NCBI RefSeq assembly: GCF_028281565.1
Contig: NZ_JANQJQ010000018.1
Location: forward strand, 124,001 to 188,000
Direction: 5' to 3'
Length of the DNA: 64,000 bases
From: Seonamhaeicola sp.
GTDB lineage: Bacteria; Bacteroidota; Bacteroidia; Flavobacteriales; Flavobacteriaceae
A program made the position numbers and the translations under genes. Under the pieces are notes generated by a model. It was given only the letters and a program-made list of their open reading frames with translations. It did no database searches and was not told where the DNA came from. Positions 35,408 through 45,383 of the stretch are shown in pieces; position 1 is the first letter of the stretch; every line of letters starts with the position of its first letter.

Positions 35408-38400
35408 TTATGCTTCTGTTGTATTTCTCACTTTGGTTTGATACATCACGTTTGGTTTTGTTCCCACGTGCTCTAACAAGTGATACATACGGTTATCTTC
35501 TTTAAGTTTTGCAACTTTACTTTCCTTATCATTGATATCTCCAAACGTCATAGCGGCACTGCTACATGCTGCAGAACATGCTGTTTGAAGCTCACCGTCT
35601 TTAACAGCGCGCCCGTCACGTTTAGCATCTAAAATGGTCTTCTGTGTCATCTGGATACACATAGAACATTTTTCCATCACACCACGAGAACGTACCACCA
35701 CATCCGGATTCAATACCATACGTCCTAAATCATCATTCATATGATAATCGAACTCATCATTGCTGGCATATAAGAACCAGTTGAAACGACGTACTTTATA
35801 AGGACAGTTGTTTGCACAATATCTGGTACCTACACAACGGTTATAAGCCATATGGTTTTGCCCCTGACGACCATGTGATGTTGCCGCTACCGGACAAACC
35901 GTTTCACAAGGTGCATGGTTACAATGCTGACACATAACCGGTTGGAAAGACACCTGCGGATTATCAGCCGGAGATTCCATTTCGTTGAATTCGCTTAAAG
36001 AACTTCCTAAACCTGCAATATTCTCTTTCTTTTCATTATCGCCTGCAAAAGATTCCTCAGAAGAATAATATCTATCGATACGTAACCAATGCATATCACG
36101 TGATCTACGTACTTCTTCCTTACCTACAACAGGAACGTTATTTTCAGCATGACAAGCAATCACACAAGCGCCACATCCCGTACAGGCATTTAAATCGATA
36201 GACAGGTTAAAGTGATGTCCGATAGAACGATCAAATTCATCCCAAAGATCTACTTCCGGAGAATCAACAGGAACAGGCTCGTGATTTAACGACACCGTTG
36301 GAATAGCATTCCAATACTTTTTATCCTTCGTATTAAATACTTCTAAAGTAGTTTCTTTAAGAATGTCACCACGTCCCATCAGGGTATTGTGTAACTGCAC
36401 ACAAGCAAATTCGTGCATTCCCGAAGCGGCTTCTACAGTAACACTTTGGACATTGTTAAAGTTATTATATAATGCAAAGGCATTCACCCCTGTTTGCAAT
36501 TCTTCTTTAAGACCTGCGGTTCTACCATAACCAAATGACAAACCTACAGACCCTTTTGCTTGCCCCGGTTGAATGATCACCGGTGCTGTAATGGTCGTTC
36601 CGTTTACAGTTATATTAGCATAACTACCGTTTAAGGCACCTGTAGCTTCATGCTCATTTATTAAACCTAAAGCCTCAGCATCCGCTTTTGAAACGGTTAA
36701 ATAGTTATCCCAGGACGCTCTTGTAATAGGATCCGGGAATTCTTGCAACCATGGGTTATTGGCTTGTTGACCATCACCCATACCCACTTTAGTATATAAA
36801 GTCAATTCTAAACCATCAGTAGATTTTACAGATGCTGCTAAAGTACTGGCTGCGTTTCCTGCAGGAGCCTCAGCTTCCTCAGTGCTGTCAGCTGTGGTAT
36901 CTTCTGTTTCCGTAGCAATGGTTCCAACAAATACACCATCGTGTAACGCTTTGTTGAATGACCCGCCACTTAAAATACCGGTTCCCCAACTATCTTTAAT
37001 ATAATCTAAGTAAGACTCCTCATTTTCGGTCCACTTTAATAAAGCTTCCTGGAATTGTCTTGTACTGAACAACGGACGAATAGCCGGCTGTGTTAAGGCA
37101 TAGTGTCCTTTTTTGATTTCCACATCACCCCAGGACTCTAAATAATGAGGCGCTGCAGCTATATATGTTACTAATGACGATGTCTCATCGGCTTTCATTG
37201 AGAAAGCCACAGAGAATGTATTCTTTAAACCTTCAGCAAAATCAGCTGCATTTGGTAAGGTGTAAACAGGATTTACACCACTCATAATAAGCACACCAAT
37301 GTTACCAGCTTTCAGATCAGATACTAAAGCAGCAACATCTTTATCGTTACCCTGTCTTGTTTTTATAGGTGTCTTTGGATCAAACGCTTTACTTCCTAAA
37401 GCTTCGTTGATCTCAAGTGCAACGGTTTGCGCATTTACGTCCTGAATACCTGTAACCACAACCCCTTTGCTTCCTGCTTTTTTAAGTTGAGACGCTGCTT
37501 TTTGAACCGCATCTTCAACGTTTTCCGGTAAGCTTCCTCCGGAGTAACCGCCTCCAACTACCAAGCTATGTAGTTTAGCTAAGGCCAATTTTTGTTGACC
37601 AGGTGTTAATGGCACACGTTTATCAGCGTTAGCACCGGTTAACGACATATTAGATTCAAACTGAATATGACGTGACATTTTTCCATGATCCGGAATTCTG
37701 TTTTTGGCATATCCCGAATCAAATCCGCCACCTTGCCAATCGCCTAAGAAATCAGCTCCCACCGATACAACAGTCATGGCTTTGGAGAAATCGTAATTTG
37801 CTAGTCCACGCTCTCCGTATTTAGCCTGATAAGCGTCCAGTGCGGCAGATTCAGACACTGCATCATACACTACATGACGTACATTACCATATTTTTCTTT
37901 GAATTCTGAAATCAACTTGCTTGTTGACGGACTGGCAAATGTTTGTGTTAACAACACAATGTCTTTACCCGAACCGGCTGCCTTAGTTAATTCTGAAACA
38001 ACTTCAGCATCTAAATCATCCCAGGAAGCAGATGCGCCACCTTTCTTTGGACTTTGAATTCTTAAACTGTCATACAATCCTAAAACCGAAGCATTCACTC
38101 TGGCATTGGCACTACCATGCGTAGTTGCTAAAGCATTATTTTCAATTTTAATTGGACGACCTTCACGAGTTTTTACTAAAACACTTGCGAAATCAAATCC
38201 ATCAGCAATAGTTGTTGCGTAATAATTGGCAACACCGGGAATAATTTCTTCAGGTTGTACTACGTAAGGAATCGATTTTTTTACCGGCCCTTCACAAGCT
38301 GCCAATGAAGCTGCTGCTGTACTAAACCCAACATATTTTAAGAAATCGCGACGTGTTGTAGAACTGGTCTCTAATGTATCTTTATCTCCTAAAAATTCAT

Positions 38401-38503
38401 CTACAGGAATTTCTTCTACAAACTCGTTTTGTTTTAGCGTCTCAACAATAGAACTATCGTTTAGCTCTTCAACACTTTTCCAGTATTTCTTGTTTGATGA
38501 CAT
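35408..38503 (-). CDS. actB: Alternative complex III subunit ActB (iron-sulfur, molybdopterin-oxidoreductase-like)
   Basis: A 1031-residue extracytoplasmic subunit. A twin-arginine signal TRRDFLKYVGF (about residues 48-60) is followed by a lipobox-like LAAC, typical of the Tat-variant signal of this family. Residues about 90-740 resemble a molybdopterin oxidoreductase, but the region is known to lack the Mo cofactor in ACIII. From about 773 to 985 lies a ferredoxin domain with CTGCGACVIACH, CQHCNHAPCETVC, CVGTRYCANNC and CSMC plus CSAAC, enough for three [4Fe-4S] and one [3Fe-4S] clusters. It carries electrons from quinol oxidation to the heme subunits. It lies 72 bp after actA. Confidence 0.96.
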   Translation of the reverse strand: MSSNKKYWKSVEELNDSSIVETLKQNEFVEEIPVDEFLGDKDTLETSSTTRRDFLKYVGFSTAAASLAACEGPVKKSIPYVVQPEEIIPGVANYYATTIADGFDFASVLVKTREGRPIKIENNALATTHGSANARVNASVLGLYDSLRIQSPKKGGASASWDDLDAEVVSELTKAAGSGKDIVLLTQTFASPSTSKLISEFKEKYGNVRHVVYDAVSESAALDAYQAKYGERGLANYDFSKAMTVVSVGADFLGDWQGGGFDSGYAKNRIPDHGKMSRHIQFESNMSLTGANADKRVPLTPGQQKLALAKLHSLVVGGGYSGGSLPENVEDAVQKAASQLKKAGSKGVVVTGIQDVNAQTVALEINEALGSKAFDPKTPIKTRQGNDKDVAALVSDLKAGNIGVLIMSGVNPVYTLPNAADFAEGLKNTFSVAFSMKADETSSLVTYIAAAPHYLESWGDVEIKKGHYALTQPAIRPLFSTRQFQEALLKWTENEESYLDYIKDSWGTGILSGGSFNKALHDGVFVGTIATETEDTTADSTEEAEAPAGNAASTLAASVKSTDGLELTLYTKVGMGDGQQANNPWLQEFPDPITRASWDNYLTVSKADAEALGLINEHEATGALNGSYANITVNGTTITAPVIIQPGQAKGSVGLSFGYGRTAGLKEELQTGVNAFALYNNFNNVQSVTVEAASGMHEFACVQLHNTLMGRGDILKETTLEVFNTKDKKYWNAIPTVSLNHEPVPVDSPEVDLWDEFDRSIGHHFNLSIDLNACTGCGACVIACHAENNVPVVGKEEVRRSRDMHWLRIDRYYSSEESFAGDNEKKENIAGLGSSLSEFNEMESPADNPQVSFQPVMCQHCNHAPCETVCPVAATSHGRQGQNHMAYNRCVGTRYCANNCPYKVRRFNWFLYASNDEFDYHMNDDLGRMVLNPDVVVRSRGVMEKCSMCIQMTQKTILDAKRDGRAVKDGELQTACSAACSSAAMTFGDINDKESKVAKLKEDNRMYHLLEHVGTKPNVMYQTKVRNTTEA

Positions 38504-38575
38504 ATTTTTACTAGTTATTAGTTGATGGTTATTAGTTAATGGTTTCCCTAAAAACTAAAACCGTTACTTTAATTA

Positions 38576-39922
38576 TTAATAATGACACTTACCACATTCC
38601 AGTCCGCCCATTTCGGCAACTGTTAATTGCTCTACACCGTACTTCTTGGATAATTCTTCATGAATTTTCTCGTAGTAAGCGTTATCGGCAACATTCACAT
38701 TAGTAGTTCTGTGACACTCAACACACCAACCCATGGTTAATGGCGCATGTTGATATAATACTTCCATTTCCTCTACAGGTCCGTGACAGGTTTGACACTC
38801 CTGACCACCAACAGATACGTGCTGAGCGTGGTTAAAGTAAACGAAGTCCGGTAAGTTGTGAATTCTAACCCATTTTACCGGTTTAGACTCCCCTGTATAT
38901 CTTTGGTCTGCATCGCTCCATCCAACGGCAACATAAAGCTCTTGAATCTCAGCGTTGTAATCTTGCCCAATTGCAACACCTTCAGCTTGAGTCTCAGGAG
39001 CGACTTCAGAAATTGTCTTATGACAGTTCATACAAACGTTTAATGACGGAATACCGGAGGTTTTACTAACTCTAGCAGAAGAGTGACAGTATTTACAATC
39101 TATACTATTATCTCCGGCATGTATCTTATGTGAGAAATGAATAGGCTGTACCGGTTGATATCCCTGATCTATACCAATCTGCATGAAATAACCAAACGCA
39201 AAATAAGCACTGGCCAATAAGAAGAAGATAGCCGTTACCAACATTAAGAATTGGTTTTCTACAAACACTTTCCACAGTGGTTTTCTATCGGTTACTTCCG
39301 GTAGATCTATATCCTGGGCAGCAGCAAAACGGCGTAATGTTTTGTTTACCAAATACAGACCGGCAGCTAACAACACGAATAGGATAGCTAAAGCACCTAA
39401 GATAAGTTCGTTTGAAATACCTCCTGAAGCAGTAGTTGCTTGACCTCCACCTGCAGTCTCTGGCCCCGGAGTTGCCGGAGCAGGTTTTTCCTGAGCAGTA
39501 TAGGCCAAAATATTATTTAAATCTTCATCAGATAACTGAGGGAACGGTGTCATTGCTGCACCACCATATTCATTGAATACCTCATTTGCATAAGCGTCAC
39601 CAGACTTAATCATCGCCGGACTGTTTCGAATCCAGGCATAGATCCAATCCCTGTCAAGTCCTTTATCATCAGCTAAACGCTGTTCAACGTGACGTAACGC
39701 AGGCCCCGTCATTTTCTTATCTAAGTGATGACAAGCGGCACAATTGGTATTAAATAATGATTTTCCTTTTGCTGGGTCTCCGTCTTGAGCGGAAAGCGAG
39801 GTTGTAAACGCTAATAAAATAACTAGGCCAAAACGAAGAATGTTTTCGCCTAATCTGCGGTGAATCACCTGTTTCATATTATTGGTTAAATTAACTTCTA
39901 ATCTTTGGTATGATTTTTTCAT
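38576..39922 (-). CDS. actA: Alternative complex III subunit ActA, multiheme cytochrome c with fused monoheme domain
   Basis: A 448-residue c-type cytochrome with six CxxCH heme sites: CAACH near residue 60, and CKYCH, CMNCH, CQTCH, CVECH and CGKCH between about 274 and 446. The last five form the pentaheme domain of ActA. The first belongs to a class-I cytochrome c domain (about 45-155) joined through a Pro-rich linker and two helices (about 180-200 and 222-245). The hydrophobic signal segment is RFGLVILLAFTTSLSAQ. An internal ATG at 39877 gives a more normal signal peptide length and may be the true start. It is the first gene of the act-cox operon, behind a promoter at 39960-39990. Confidence 0.93.
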   Translation of the reverse strand: MKKSYQRLEVNLTNNMKQVIHRRLGENILRFGLVILLAFTTSLSAQDGDPAKGKSLFNTNCAACHHLDKKMTGPALRHVEQRLADDKGLDRDWIYAWIRNSPAMIKSGDAYANEVFNEYGGAAMTPFPQLSDEDLNNILAYTAQEKPAPATPGPETAGGGQATTASGGISNELILGALAILFVLLAAGLYLVNKTLRRFAAAQDIDLPEVTDRKPLWKVFVENQFLMLVTAIFFLLASAYFAFGYFMQIGIDQGYQPVQPIHFSHKIHAGDNSIDCKYCHSSARVSKTSGIPSLNVCMNCHKTISEVAPETQAEGVAIGQDYNAEIQELYVAVGWSDADQRYTGESKPVKWVRIHNLPDFVYFNHAQHVSVGGQECQTCHGPVEEMEVLYQHAPLTMGWCVECHRTTNVNVADNAYYEKIHEELSKKYGVEQLTVAEMGGLECGKCHY

Positions 39923-39959
39923 TAAAACATGACAAATATCATACTTCTAAAATCTCACG

Positions 39960-39990
39960 CAAAAGTAATACTTAAAGTCGATTTTAGAAA
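39960..39990 (-). promoter_or_regulatory. Promoter of the act-cox operon
   Basis: On the minus strand TTTC (39987-39990) is 19 nt from TACTTTTG (39960-39967), one mismatch from TTTG-N19-TAnnTTTG. It lies about 40 nt before the longer actA start and 85 nt before the internal start. Confidence 0.55.
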
Positions 39991-40065
39991 TGTTAGAGAG
40001 TTGTTAATTGTTAATTTAGAGAGATTCTAAATAATAAAAAGAACCATAGTTTAGTTAATATCGTA

Positions 40066-40073
40066 TACATTTG
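40066..40073 (+). promoter_or_regulatory. Probable promoter (-7 box) of the SPOR-domain gene
   Basis: TACATTTG matches TAnnTTTG and is 15 nt before the ATG at 40089. No TTTG stands at the ideal distance; TTTA at 40050-40053 is too close. This would make a very short leader. Confidence 0.45.
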
Positions 40074-40088
40074 TAGAAATCATTAAAA

Positions 40089-40490
40089 ATGGAACATTTG
40101 AGTTTAAAATTTAAAATCGTAACCACCCTTTGTTTATTGATGTTTACTGCAAATAGCTTTGGGCAACAAGGGCAGGTTGACATCAATCAGGACCAGGACA
40201 TTACCAGGCTATTAAACGTAAAAAAACAACTTAATAAAACCGAAAACAGTTCAGACCGATATAAAATCCAAATTTACAACGGCAACCGGTCCGGTGCTTA
40301 TGCTGCTCAAAAAGAGTTCCACGAAACTTTTAGCGATTGGCGTTCCAGGATAGAATATGAATCGCCCAATTTTAAAATTTGGGCCGGTAATTTCAGAACG
40401 CGCCTGGAAGCCGACAGAGCTTTAAAAAGAATTAAACGAAAATTCCCAAGTGCGTTTATTTTTAAACCGAAGAAGGAGAAGAATGGGTGA
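40089..40490 (+). CDS. SPOR-domain protein
   Basis: A 133-residue exported protein: a signal peptide ending NSFGQ, a linker, then a SPOR domain (about residues 57-130: YKIQIYNGNRSGAYAAQKEF, YESPNFKIWAGNFRTRLEADRALKRIKRKFPSAFIF). SPOR domains bind denuded peptidoglycan glycan strands, often at division sites, so the protein is likely periplasmic. It is transcribed divergently from the act-cox operon. It ends in basic residues (KPKKEKNG). The partner is unknown. Confidence 0.9.
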   Translation: MEHLSLKFKIVTTLCLLMFTANSFGQQGQVDINQDQDITRLLNVKKQLNKTENSSDRYKIQIYNGNRSGAYAAQKEFHETFSDWRSRIEYESPNFKIWAGNFRTRLEADRALKRIKRKFPSAFIFKPKKEKNG

Positions 40491-40639
40491 AGAAAGAGAG
40501 ACTTCGCTGATGCCAGTCTTGCGAGCATTCTGTGATGAAAACTGGTGATTACACTTATTCCCAAAAAGCTTTCCATTTTCCGTTAACTCATCAACAGAGC
40601 TAAGGTAGTTACCTTTGATTTTATAAATTTAAACACACC

Positions 40640-41100
40640 CCTTACTCCCCTCTTACTCGAACTAGCTGTGCCCACGGGTATATTTAGATTAATTTAACCC
40701 TCCTAATCCCGATTTCCATCAGGATCCGCCTCCCTTAAAAATAAGGGAGGAGCCGGCTATTCCGGTATTATTGTCTTAGCGGTTCAAACCACCCTTTCTT
40801 TAGCTCTCACCTTAAATTTTAAGGGGAGAATGAATTTCGATTTTCTTAAAATCGGAAGAAAGAGGGGTTTTATCTCAATTATTTTGGCAAATTGAGAAAT
40901 TTATGATTGGAACGCATGGCATGGAGCTATGACGCAGGTTAAGTGAGCTACTTAGTTCTACGTCGGCCTACTAAGGATGTGGTACGCGGTAGCTTTCTAG
41001 AGGGGAAACTCATACCCTATATTTTTTAAGCAACAGTTTCCCTCCTAACCTTGTGCTGAGCTTAGTCGAAGTAAAGGAGGGATTAAGGGAAGTGTAAAAC
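40640..41100. repeat. Array of composite palindromic elements in an 846-bp gene-free gap
   Basis: The gap 40491-41336 has no credible gene. It contains several palindromic units. CCTCCCTTA/TAAGGGAGG forms a hairpin at 40729-40750. At 40786-40870 an outer stem (AAACCACCCTTTCTT with AGAAAGAGGGGTTT) encloses two hairpins, 40806-40828 (CTCACCTTAA...TTAAGGGGAG) and 40838-40854 (CGATTTT-CTT-AAAATCG). CTCAATT/AATTGAG follows at 40874-40896. TCCCTCCT (41039-41046) pairs with AGGAGGGA (41075-41082) around a GCTGAGCTTAGTCGAAG core. The ACACCCCTTACTCCCCTC-like piece near 40634 recalls the elements beside the DUF559 gene at 58551. Confidence 0.7.
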
Positions 41101-41173
41101 TATTTGATGTAAAACCTGTTTAAATCTAATTATCTCCCACATCTCATTTAGAAGCCAATACTCAAGATGATAT

Positions 41174-41206
41174 AAAAAAAGCGAACCAAATGGTTCGCTT
41201 TTTTTA
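41174..41206 (-). terminator. Intrinsic terminator of rimP-nusA-infB
   Basis: A strong hairpin with arms AAAGCGAACCA and TGGTTCGCTTT and a 2-nt loop, flanked by A and T runs so that it may work both ways. It lies about 130 bp after the infB stop. Confidence 0.85.
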
Positions 41207-41220
41207 TATAACTTTTTTTG

Positions 41221-41300
41221 TCATACTGAACTCGTTTCAGTATCTCAGAACATTAAAATTAATACTTTTATGAGACCTTGAAATACTGAAACAGGTTCAG
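41221..41300. repeat. Inverted pair of palindromic repeat elements after infB
   Basis: CTGAACTCGTTTCAGTA at 41226-41242 and its inverted relative TACTGAAACAGGTTCAG at 41284-41300 face each other. Each is itself partly palindromic (CTGAA...TTCAG). The right copy continues into CACAGGCAAGTTCAAGGTGACA. The pair sits between the infB stop and the operon terminator, so it would be in the 3' end of the transcript. Confidence 0.6.
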
Positions 41301-41336
41301 CACAGGCAAGTTCAAGGTGACAAAATTTAATGTAAA

Positions 41337-44033
41337 TTACTTCAACGTTTTCTTAACGGCTACTTCCTGGAAGGCTTCAATAATATCACCTTCTTTAATA
41401 TCGTTGTAATTCTTCACCTGCATACCGCAATCGTATCCTTTTGATACCTCCTTAACATCGTCTTTAAAGCGTTTCAACGTGGCCAATTCACCTGTAAATA
41501 TTACAACACCTTCCCTGATAAGTCTTACTCCGGAATTTCTGAATATCTTACCGTTAGTAACCATACAACCTGCAATGGTTCCGACTTTAGAGATCTTGAA
41601 CGTTTGCCTGATCTCTGCTGTACCGGTAACTTCTTCTTTAAACTCCGGCGACAACATCCCTTCCATGGCATCTTTTAAGTCGTTGATAGCGTCATAAATA
41701 ATTGAGTATGTTCTAATATCGATCTCTTCCTTATCTGCTATCTGACGTGCATTCCCCATTGGACGTACATTAAACCCAATAATAATAGCGTCAGATGCCG
41801 AAGCTAATAACACATCACTTTCGGTAATGGCTCCAACCCCTTTATGTAAAATGTTAACCTGAATCTCTTCAGTAGATAGTTTTTGGAACGAATCGGTTAA
41901 GGCTTCAACAGAACCATCCACATCCCCTTTAAGAATGATGTTAAGCTCTTTAAAGTCGCCTAATGCAATACGTCTTCCAATCTCATCAAGTGTAATATGA
42001 CGTTGTGTCCTAACGGATTGCTCACGTTGTAACTGCGCACGTTTTGTCGCAATGGATTTTGCTTCACGCTCATCTTCAAACACATTGAACTTATCGCCTG
42101 CCTGTGGTGCACCGTCTAAACCTAAAATTGATACCGGTGTTGAAGGCCCGGCTTCTTTTACATCTTTACCTCTTTCATCATGCATGGCTTTCACCTTACC
42201 ACTGTGCTGGCCTGCCAATACGTAATCACCAACTTTCAATGTTCCCGCCTGTACTAAAATGGTTGACACATAACCACGGCCTTTATCGAGGAATGCTTCC
42301 ACAACAGTTCCTACAGCCGGTTTCTTGGCATTAGCTTTTAACTCCAGTAACTCTGCTTCTAATAATACCTTTTCAAGTAACTCATTCACTCCGGTACCGT
42401 TTTTAGCAGAAATATCGTGCGATTGTACTTTACCGCCCCAATCTTCAACCAATAAGTTCATATTGGCTAAGCCTTCTTTAATCTTATCTGGATTTGCTTC
42501 GGGTCTATCTATCTTATTAATTGCAAATACGATAGGCACCCCTGCCGCTTGTGCATGTGAAATAGCCTCTTTGGTTTGAGGCATGATATCATCATCCGCC
42601 GCAATTACAATAATAGCCAAATCTGTTACCTGGGCACCACGCGCACGCATGGCGGTAAACGCTTCGTGACCCGGTGTATCTAAGAAAGCTATCTTCTGAC
42701 CGTCTTCCAACGCTACACCGTAAGCACCAATATGCTGTGTAATACCTCCTGATTCACCAGCAATTACATTTTCTTTACGTATGTAATCCAGTAACGACGT
42801 TTTACCATGGTCTACGTGACCCATAACAGTTACAATAGGCGCTCTGGGTGTTAAGTCTTCTTCTTTATCTTCAACAACTTCAATAGCTTCTTCAATATCG
42901 GCAGTAACAAATTCTACCTGGTAACCAAATTCTTCAGCAACAATGGATAGGGTTTCAGCATCTAAACGCTGATTCATAGTTACCATCATTCCTAAGGACA
43001 TACAAGCCGAGATGATTTCGGTAACGCCAACATCCATCATGGTAGCAACTTCACTGGCTGTAACAAACTCTGTTACTTTTAGTATTTTACTTTCAGCTTC
43101 TGCCTGTTCTAAACTCTTCTCGGTTTGGTCTCTATGCTGCTCTCTTTTTTCTCTACGATATTTAGCACCTTTACCTTTAGAAGATTTACCCTGAAGTTTC
43201 TCAAGAGTTTCTCTTACTTGTTTCTTTACATCTTCCTCGCTGGGTTCCTCTTTAACAATATTACGTCTTCCACCACCCTGCTTTCCTTTGAAACGATCAT
43301 TTCCTCTGCCTCCTCTGTTATTGTTTCCTGGCTGTGGCCCGCCAACTTTACTGATCCTGCGACGTTTCTTTTTGTTAGCTGCATCGCCCTCTTTGGCCTC
43401 GGGCTTTTTCTCTTCTTTCTTTTTCTTTGGCTTATTGAACTTAGATAAGTCAATTTTATCTCCGGCAATTTTAGGCCCTGTAAGTTTTTGGTATTGTGTT
43501 TTAACCTTCTCTTCCGGAATAACCACTTCTTCCGGCGTCTCTGCTTTCTTTTCAGGCGCTTCTTTCTTAGCTACCGGCTTTTTTTCAACCTTAGCTGCAG
43601 GAGCAGGTTTTTCTACTTTCGGTTTTTCTTCCTTTACCGGCTCTTTTTTGGCCGGCTCCTCTTTTTTAACTTCCTGCTTTTTAGGCGAAAGGTCTATTTT
43701 GCCAACTGTTTTAGGTCCGGAAAGTGTTCCGGTGGCTTTAACCACTTCTTCCTTTTTGGCTGTTTCCTGTTGTTTTGCTTCAAGTTCACGCTCGCGCTGC
43801 TCGCGCAACAAATCTTTCTCTTTCTGCTTTGCTTCACTAACTTCTTTAGACGCTACTTTCTTACTGGCATCCGTTTCAAACTCATCTGAAAGAATCGCAT
43901 AAACTTCTTCAGAAATTTTTGTAGTCGGGCGCTTCTCAATCTCAATACCTTTGGAATCTAAAAATTCCACGGCACGATCTAAAGAGATATTAAGCTCGCG
44001 TAATACTTTATTTAATCTTATTGTTTCAGCCAT
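41337..44033 (-). CDS. infB: Translation initiation factor IF-2
   Basis: An 898-residue GTPase that brings initiator tRNA to the small ribosomal subunit. The N-terminal IF2 domain (about 1-55) is followed by a long low-complexity Lys/Glu/Pro/Ala linker (about 75-300) with a [17 protein letters not shown] patch. Then comes a second IF2-N domain (about 315-370) and the G domain with GHVDHGKT (405-412), DTPGHEAF and NKID. Domains II to IV follow to the end. The length is normal for flavobacteria. It lies 104 bp after nusA, and the three genes rimP-nusA-infB form the usual bacterial operon. Confidence 0.98.
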   Translation of the reverse strand: MAETIRLNKVLRELNISLDRAVEFLDSKGIEIEKRPTTKISEEVYAILSDEFETDASKKVASKEVSEAKQKEKDLLREQRERELEAKQQETAKKEEVVKATGTLSGPKTVGKIDLSPKKQEVKKEEPAKKEPVKEEKPKVEKPAPAAKVEKKPVAKKEAPEKKAETPEEVVIPEEKVKTQYQKLTGPKIAGDKIDLSKFNKPKKKKEEKKPEAKEGDAANKKKRRRISKVGGPQPGNNNRGGRGNDRFKGKQGGGRRNIVKEEPSEEDVKKQVRETLEKLQGKSSKGKGAKYRREKREQHRDQTEKSLEQAEAESKILKVTEFVTASEVATMMDVGVTEIISACMSLGMMVTMNQRLDAETLSIVAEEFGYQVEFVTADIEEAIEVVEDKEEDLTPRAPIVTVMGHVDHGKTSLLDYIRKENVIAGESGGITQHIGAYGVALEDGQKIAFLDTPGHEAFTAMRARGAQVTDLAIIVIAADDDIMPQTKEAISHAQAAGVPIVFAINKIDRPEANPDKIKEGLANMNLLVEDWGGKVQSHDISAKNGTGVNELLEKVLLEAELLELKANAKKPAVGTVVEAFLDKGRGYVSTILVQAGTLKVGDYVLAGQHSGKVKAMHDERGKDVKEAGPSTPVSILGLDGAPQAGDKFNVFEDEREAKSIATKRAQLQREQSVRTQRHITLDEIGRRIALGDFKELNIILKGDVDGSVEALTDSFQKLSTEEIQVNILHKGVGAITESDVLLASASDAIIIGFNVRPMGNARQIADKEEIDIRTYSIIYDAINDLKDAMEGMLSPEFKEEVTGTAEIRQTFKISKVGTIAGCMVTNGKIFRNSGVRLIREGVVIFTGELATLKRFKDDVKEVSKGYDCGMQVKNYNDIKEGDIIEAFQEVAVKKTLK

Positions 44034-44137
44034 AAATTGCCTTTAAAATACTCAAATATATGTGATATACCACTTCAACCATAATTTTAAGCTAATATGC
44101 TTGTACATTTTAGTTTAAAATCAGCATCAAACAGGCA

Positions 44138-45370
44138 TTATTCTTCAAACTCCTCTCTCAGAATCCTAACAACATCGTTAATTGTTTCTTCTTCAAGGTC
44201 AGTTCGTTTCACTAAATCGTCTACATCTTGCTCCAGCACACTTTTAGCGGTATCTAAACCGGCCTTTTTAAATTCCTGGATGATCCACTCTTCTATTTCA
44301 TCAGAGAATTCGCTTAATTCCACATCTTCTTCAGCACCTTCTCTAAACACATCAATTTCATAACCGGTTAATTGACCTGCCAAACGAATATTATGACCTC
44401 CTCTACCAATAGCTTTACTTACTTCTTCCGGTTTTAAAATAACCTCGGCACGTTTGTTTTCTTCATCAATTTTAATGGATGTCACTCGTGCCGGACTTAA
44501 AGCCCTGGTAATATATAATTGTAAATTGTTTGTGTAATTAATTACATCAATATTTTCGTTTCCTAATTCACGAACGATACCGTGAATTCTTGACCCTTTC
44601 ATACCCACACAAGCTCCCACCGGATCAATTCTGTCATCATAAGAATCTACAGCTACTTTTGCTTTTTCTCCCGGGATCCTTACCACGTTTTTAATGGTAA
44701 TCAACCCATCAAAAACTTCCGGTATTTCCTGTTCAAATAATTTCTCTAAAAATACAGGAGAGCTTCTGGACATCAAAATAGTAGGTTTAGCTCCTTTAAG
44801 TTCTACCGTATCTATAACACCTCTTACATTGTCTCCTTTTCTAAAGAAATCCGAAGGGATCTGTTTATCTTTTGGCAATACAATTTCGTTACCTTCATCA
44901 TCTAATAAAATAACTGCGCGGTGACGAATATGGTGTACCTCTGCCGTATAAATCTCGCCTACTAAATCTTTAAATTGCTTGTAGATGATGGTATTGTCAT
45001 GCTCATGAATTTTAGAAATAAGGTTCTGGCGCAATGCTAAAATGGCTCGTCTTCCTAAATCCACTAACCTTACTTCTTCCGATACGTCTTCGCCTACTTC
45101 AAAATCCGGCTCAATCTTTCTTGCTTCAGATAATGAAATTTCCTGGTTTTCATCTTCAACCTCACCATCAGCCACTACAATTCTGTTTCTCCAAATCTCT
45201 AAATCCCCTTTATCCGGATTTACAATAATATCAAAATTATCATCATCGCCATATTTCTTTTTTAAGGCGCTTCTAAACACATCTTCTAAAATGGCCATTA
45301 ACGTAACTCTGTCAATTAGCTTATCGTCTTTGAATTCTGAAAAAGATTCAATTAACGCGACATTTTCCAT
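44138..45370 (-). CDS. nusA: Transcription termination/antitermination factor NusA
   Basis: A 410-residue RNA polymerase-binding factor that affects pausing, termination and antitermination. The NusA N-terminal domain (about 1-125), S1 domain (about 130-200: GEIYTAEVHHIRHRAVILLDDEGNEIVLP in part), and two KH domains (VGACVGMKGSRIHGIVREL and AIGRGGHNIRLAGQLTGYEIDV) are clear. The C-terminal acidic repeats of E. coli NusA are absent or shortened, as is usual in Bacteroidota. It is 13 bp downstream of rimP. Its own leader hairpin (45856-45881) raises the possibility of autoregulation. Confidence 0.98.
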   Translation of the reverse strand: MENVALIESFSEFKDDKLIDRVTLMAILEDVFRSALKKKYGDDDNFDIIVNPDKGDLEIWRNRIVVADGEVEDENQEISLSEARKIEPDFEVGEDVSEEVRLVDLGRRAILALRQNLISKIHEHDNTIIYKQFKDLVGEIYTAEVHHIRHRAVILLDDEGNEIVLPKDKQIPSDFFRKGDNVRGVIDTVELKGAKPTILMSRSSPVFLEKLFEQEIPEVFDGLITIKNVVRIPGEKAKVAVDSYDDRIDPVGACVGMKGSRIHGIVRELGNENIDVINYTNNLQLYITRALSPARVTSIKIDEENKRAEVILKPEEVSKAIGRGGHNIRLAGQLTGYEIDVFREGAEEDVELSEFSDEIEEWIIQEFKKAGLDTAKSVLEQDVDDLVKRTDLEEETINDVVRILREEFEE

Positions 45371-45383
45371 AACTCTTACTGAA

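Noticed and set aside
35408-38503. Active molybdopterin oxidoreductase
   Set aside because: The gene lies in an act operon between actA and actC, and ActB proteins are known to lack the Mo cofactor, so the domain is structural.
38516-38542. Tandem TTATTAGTTGATGG-like repeat between actB and actA
   Set aside because: Two imperfect 14-nt copies in an intergenic spacer; common low-complexity sequence in this genome with no sign of function.
40307-40576. Minus-strand open frame over the SPOR gene
   Set aside because: It is antisense to the SPOR domain, has no start signals or family features, and the plus-strand gene has a signal peptide and a clear domain.
43288-43902. Long open frame on the plus strand opposite infB
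   Set aside because: It is antisense to the low-complexity Lys/Glu/Ala linker of infB and translates into a Phe/Leu/Ser-rich chain with no family features; infB is certain.
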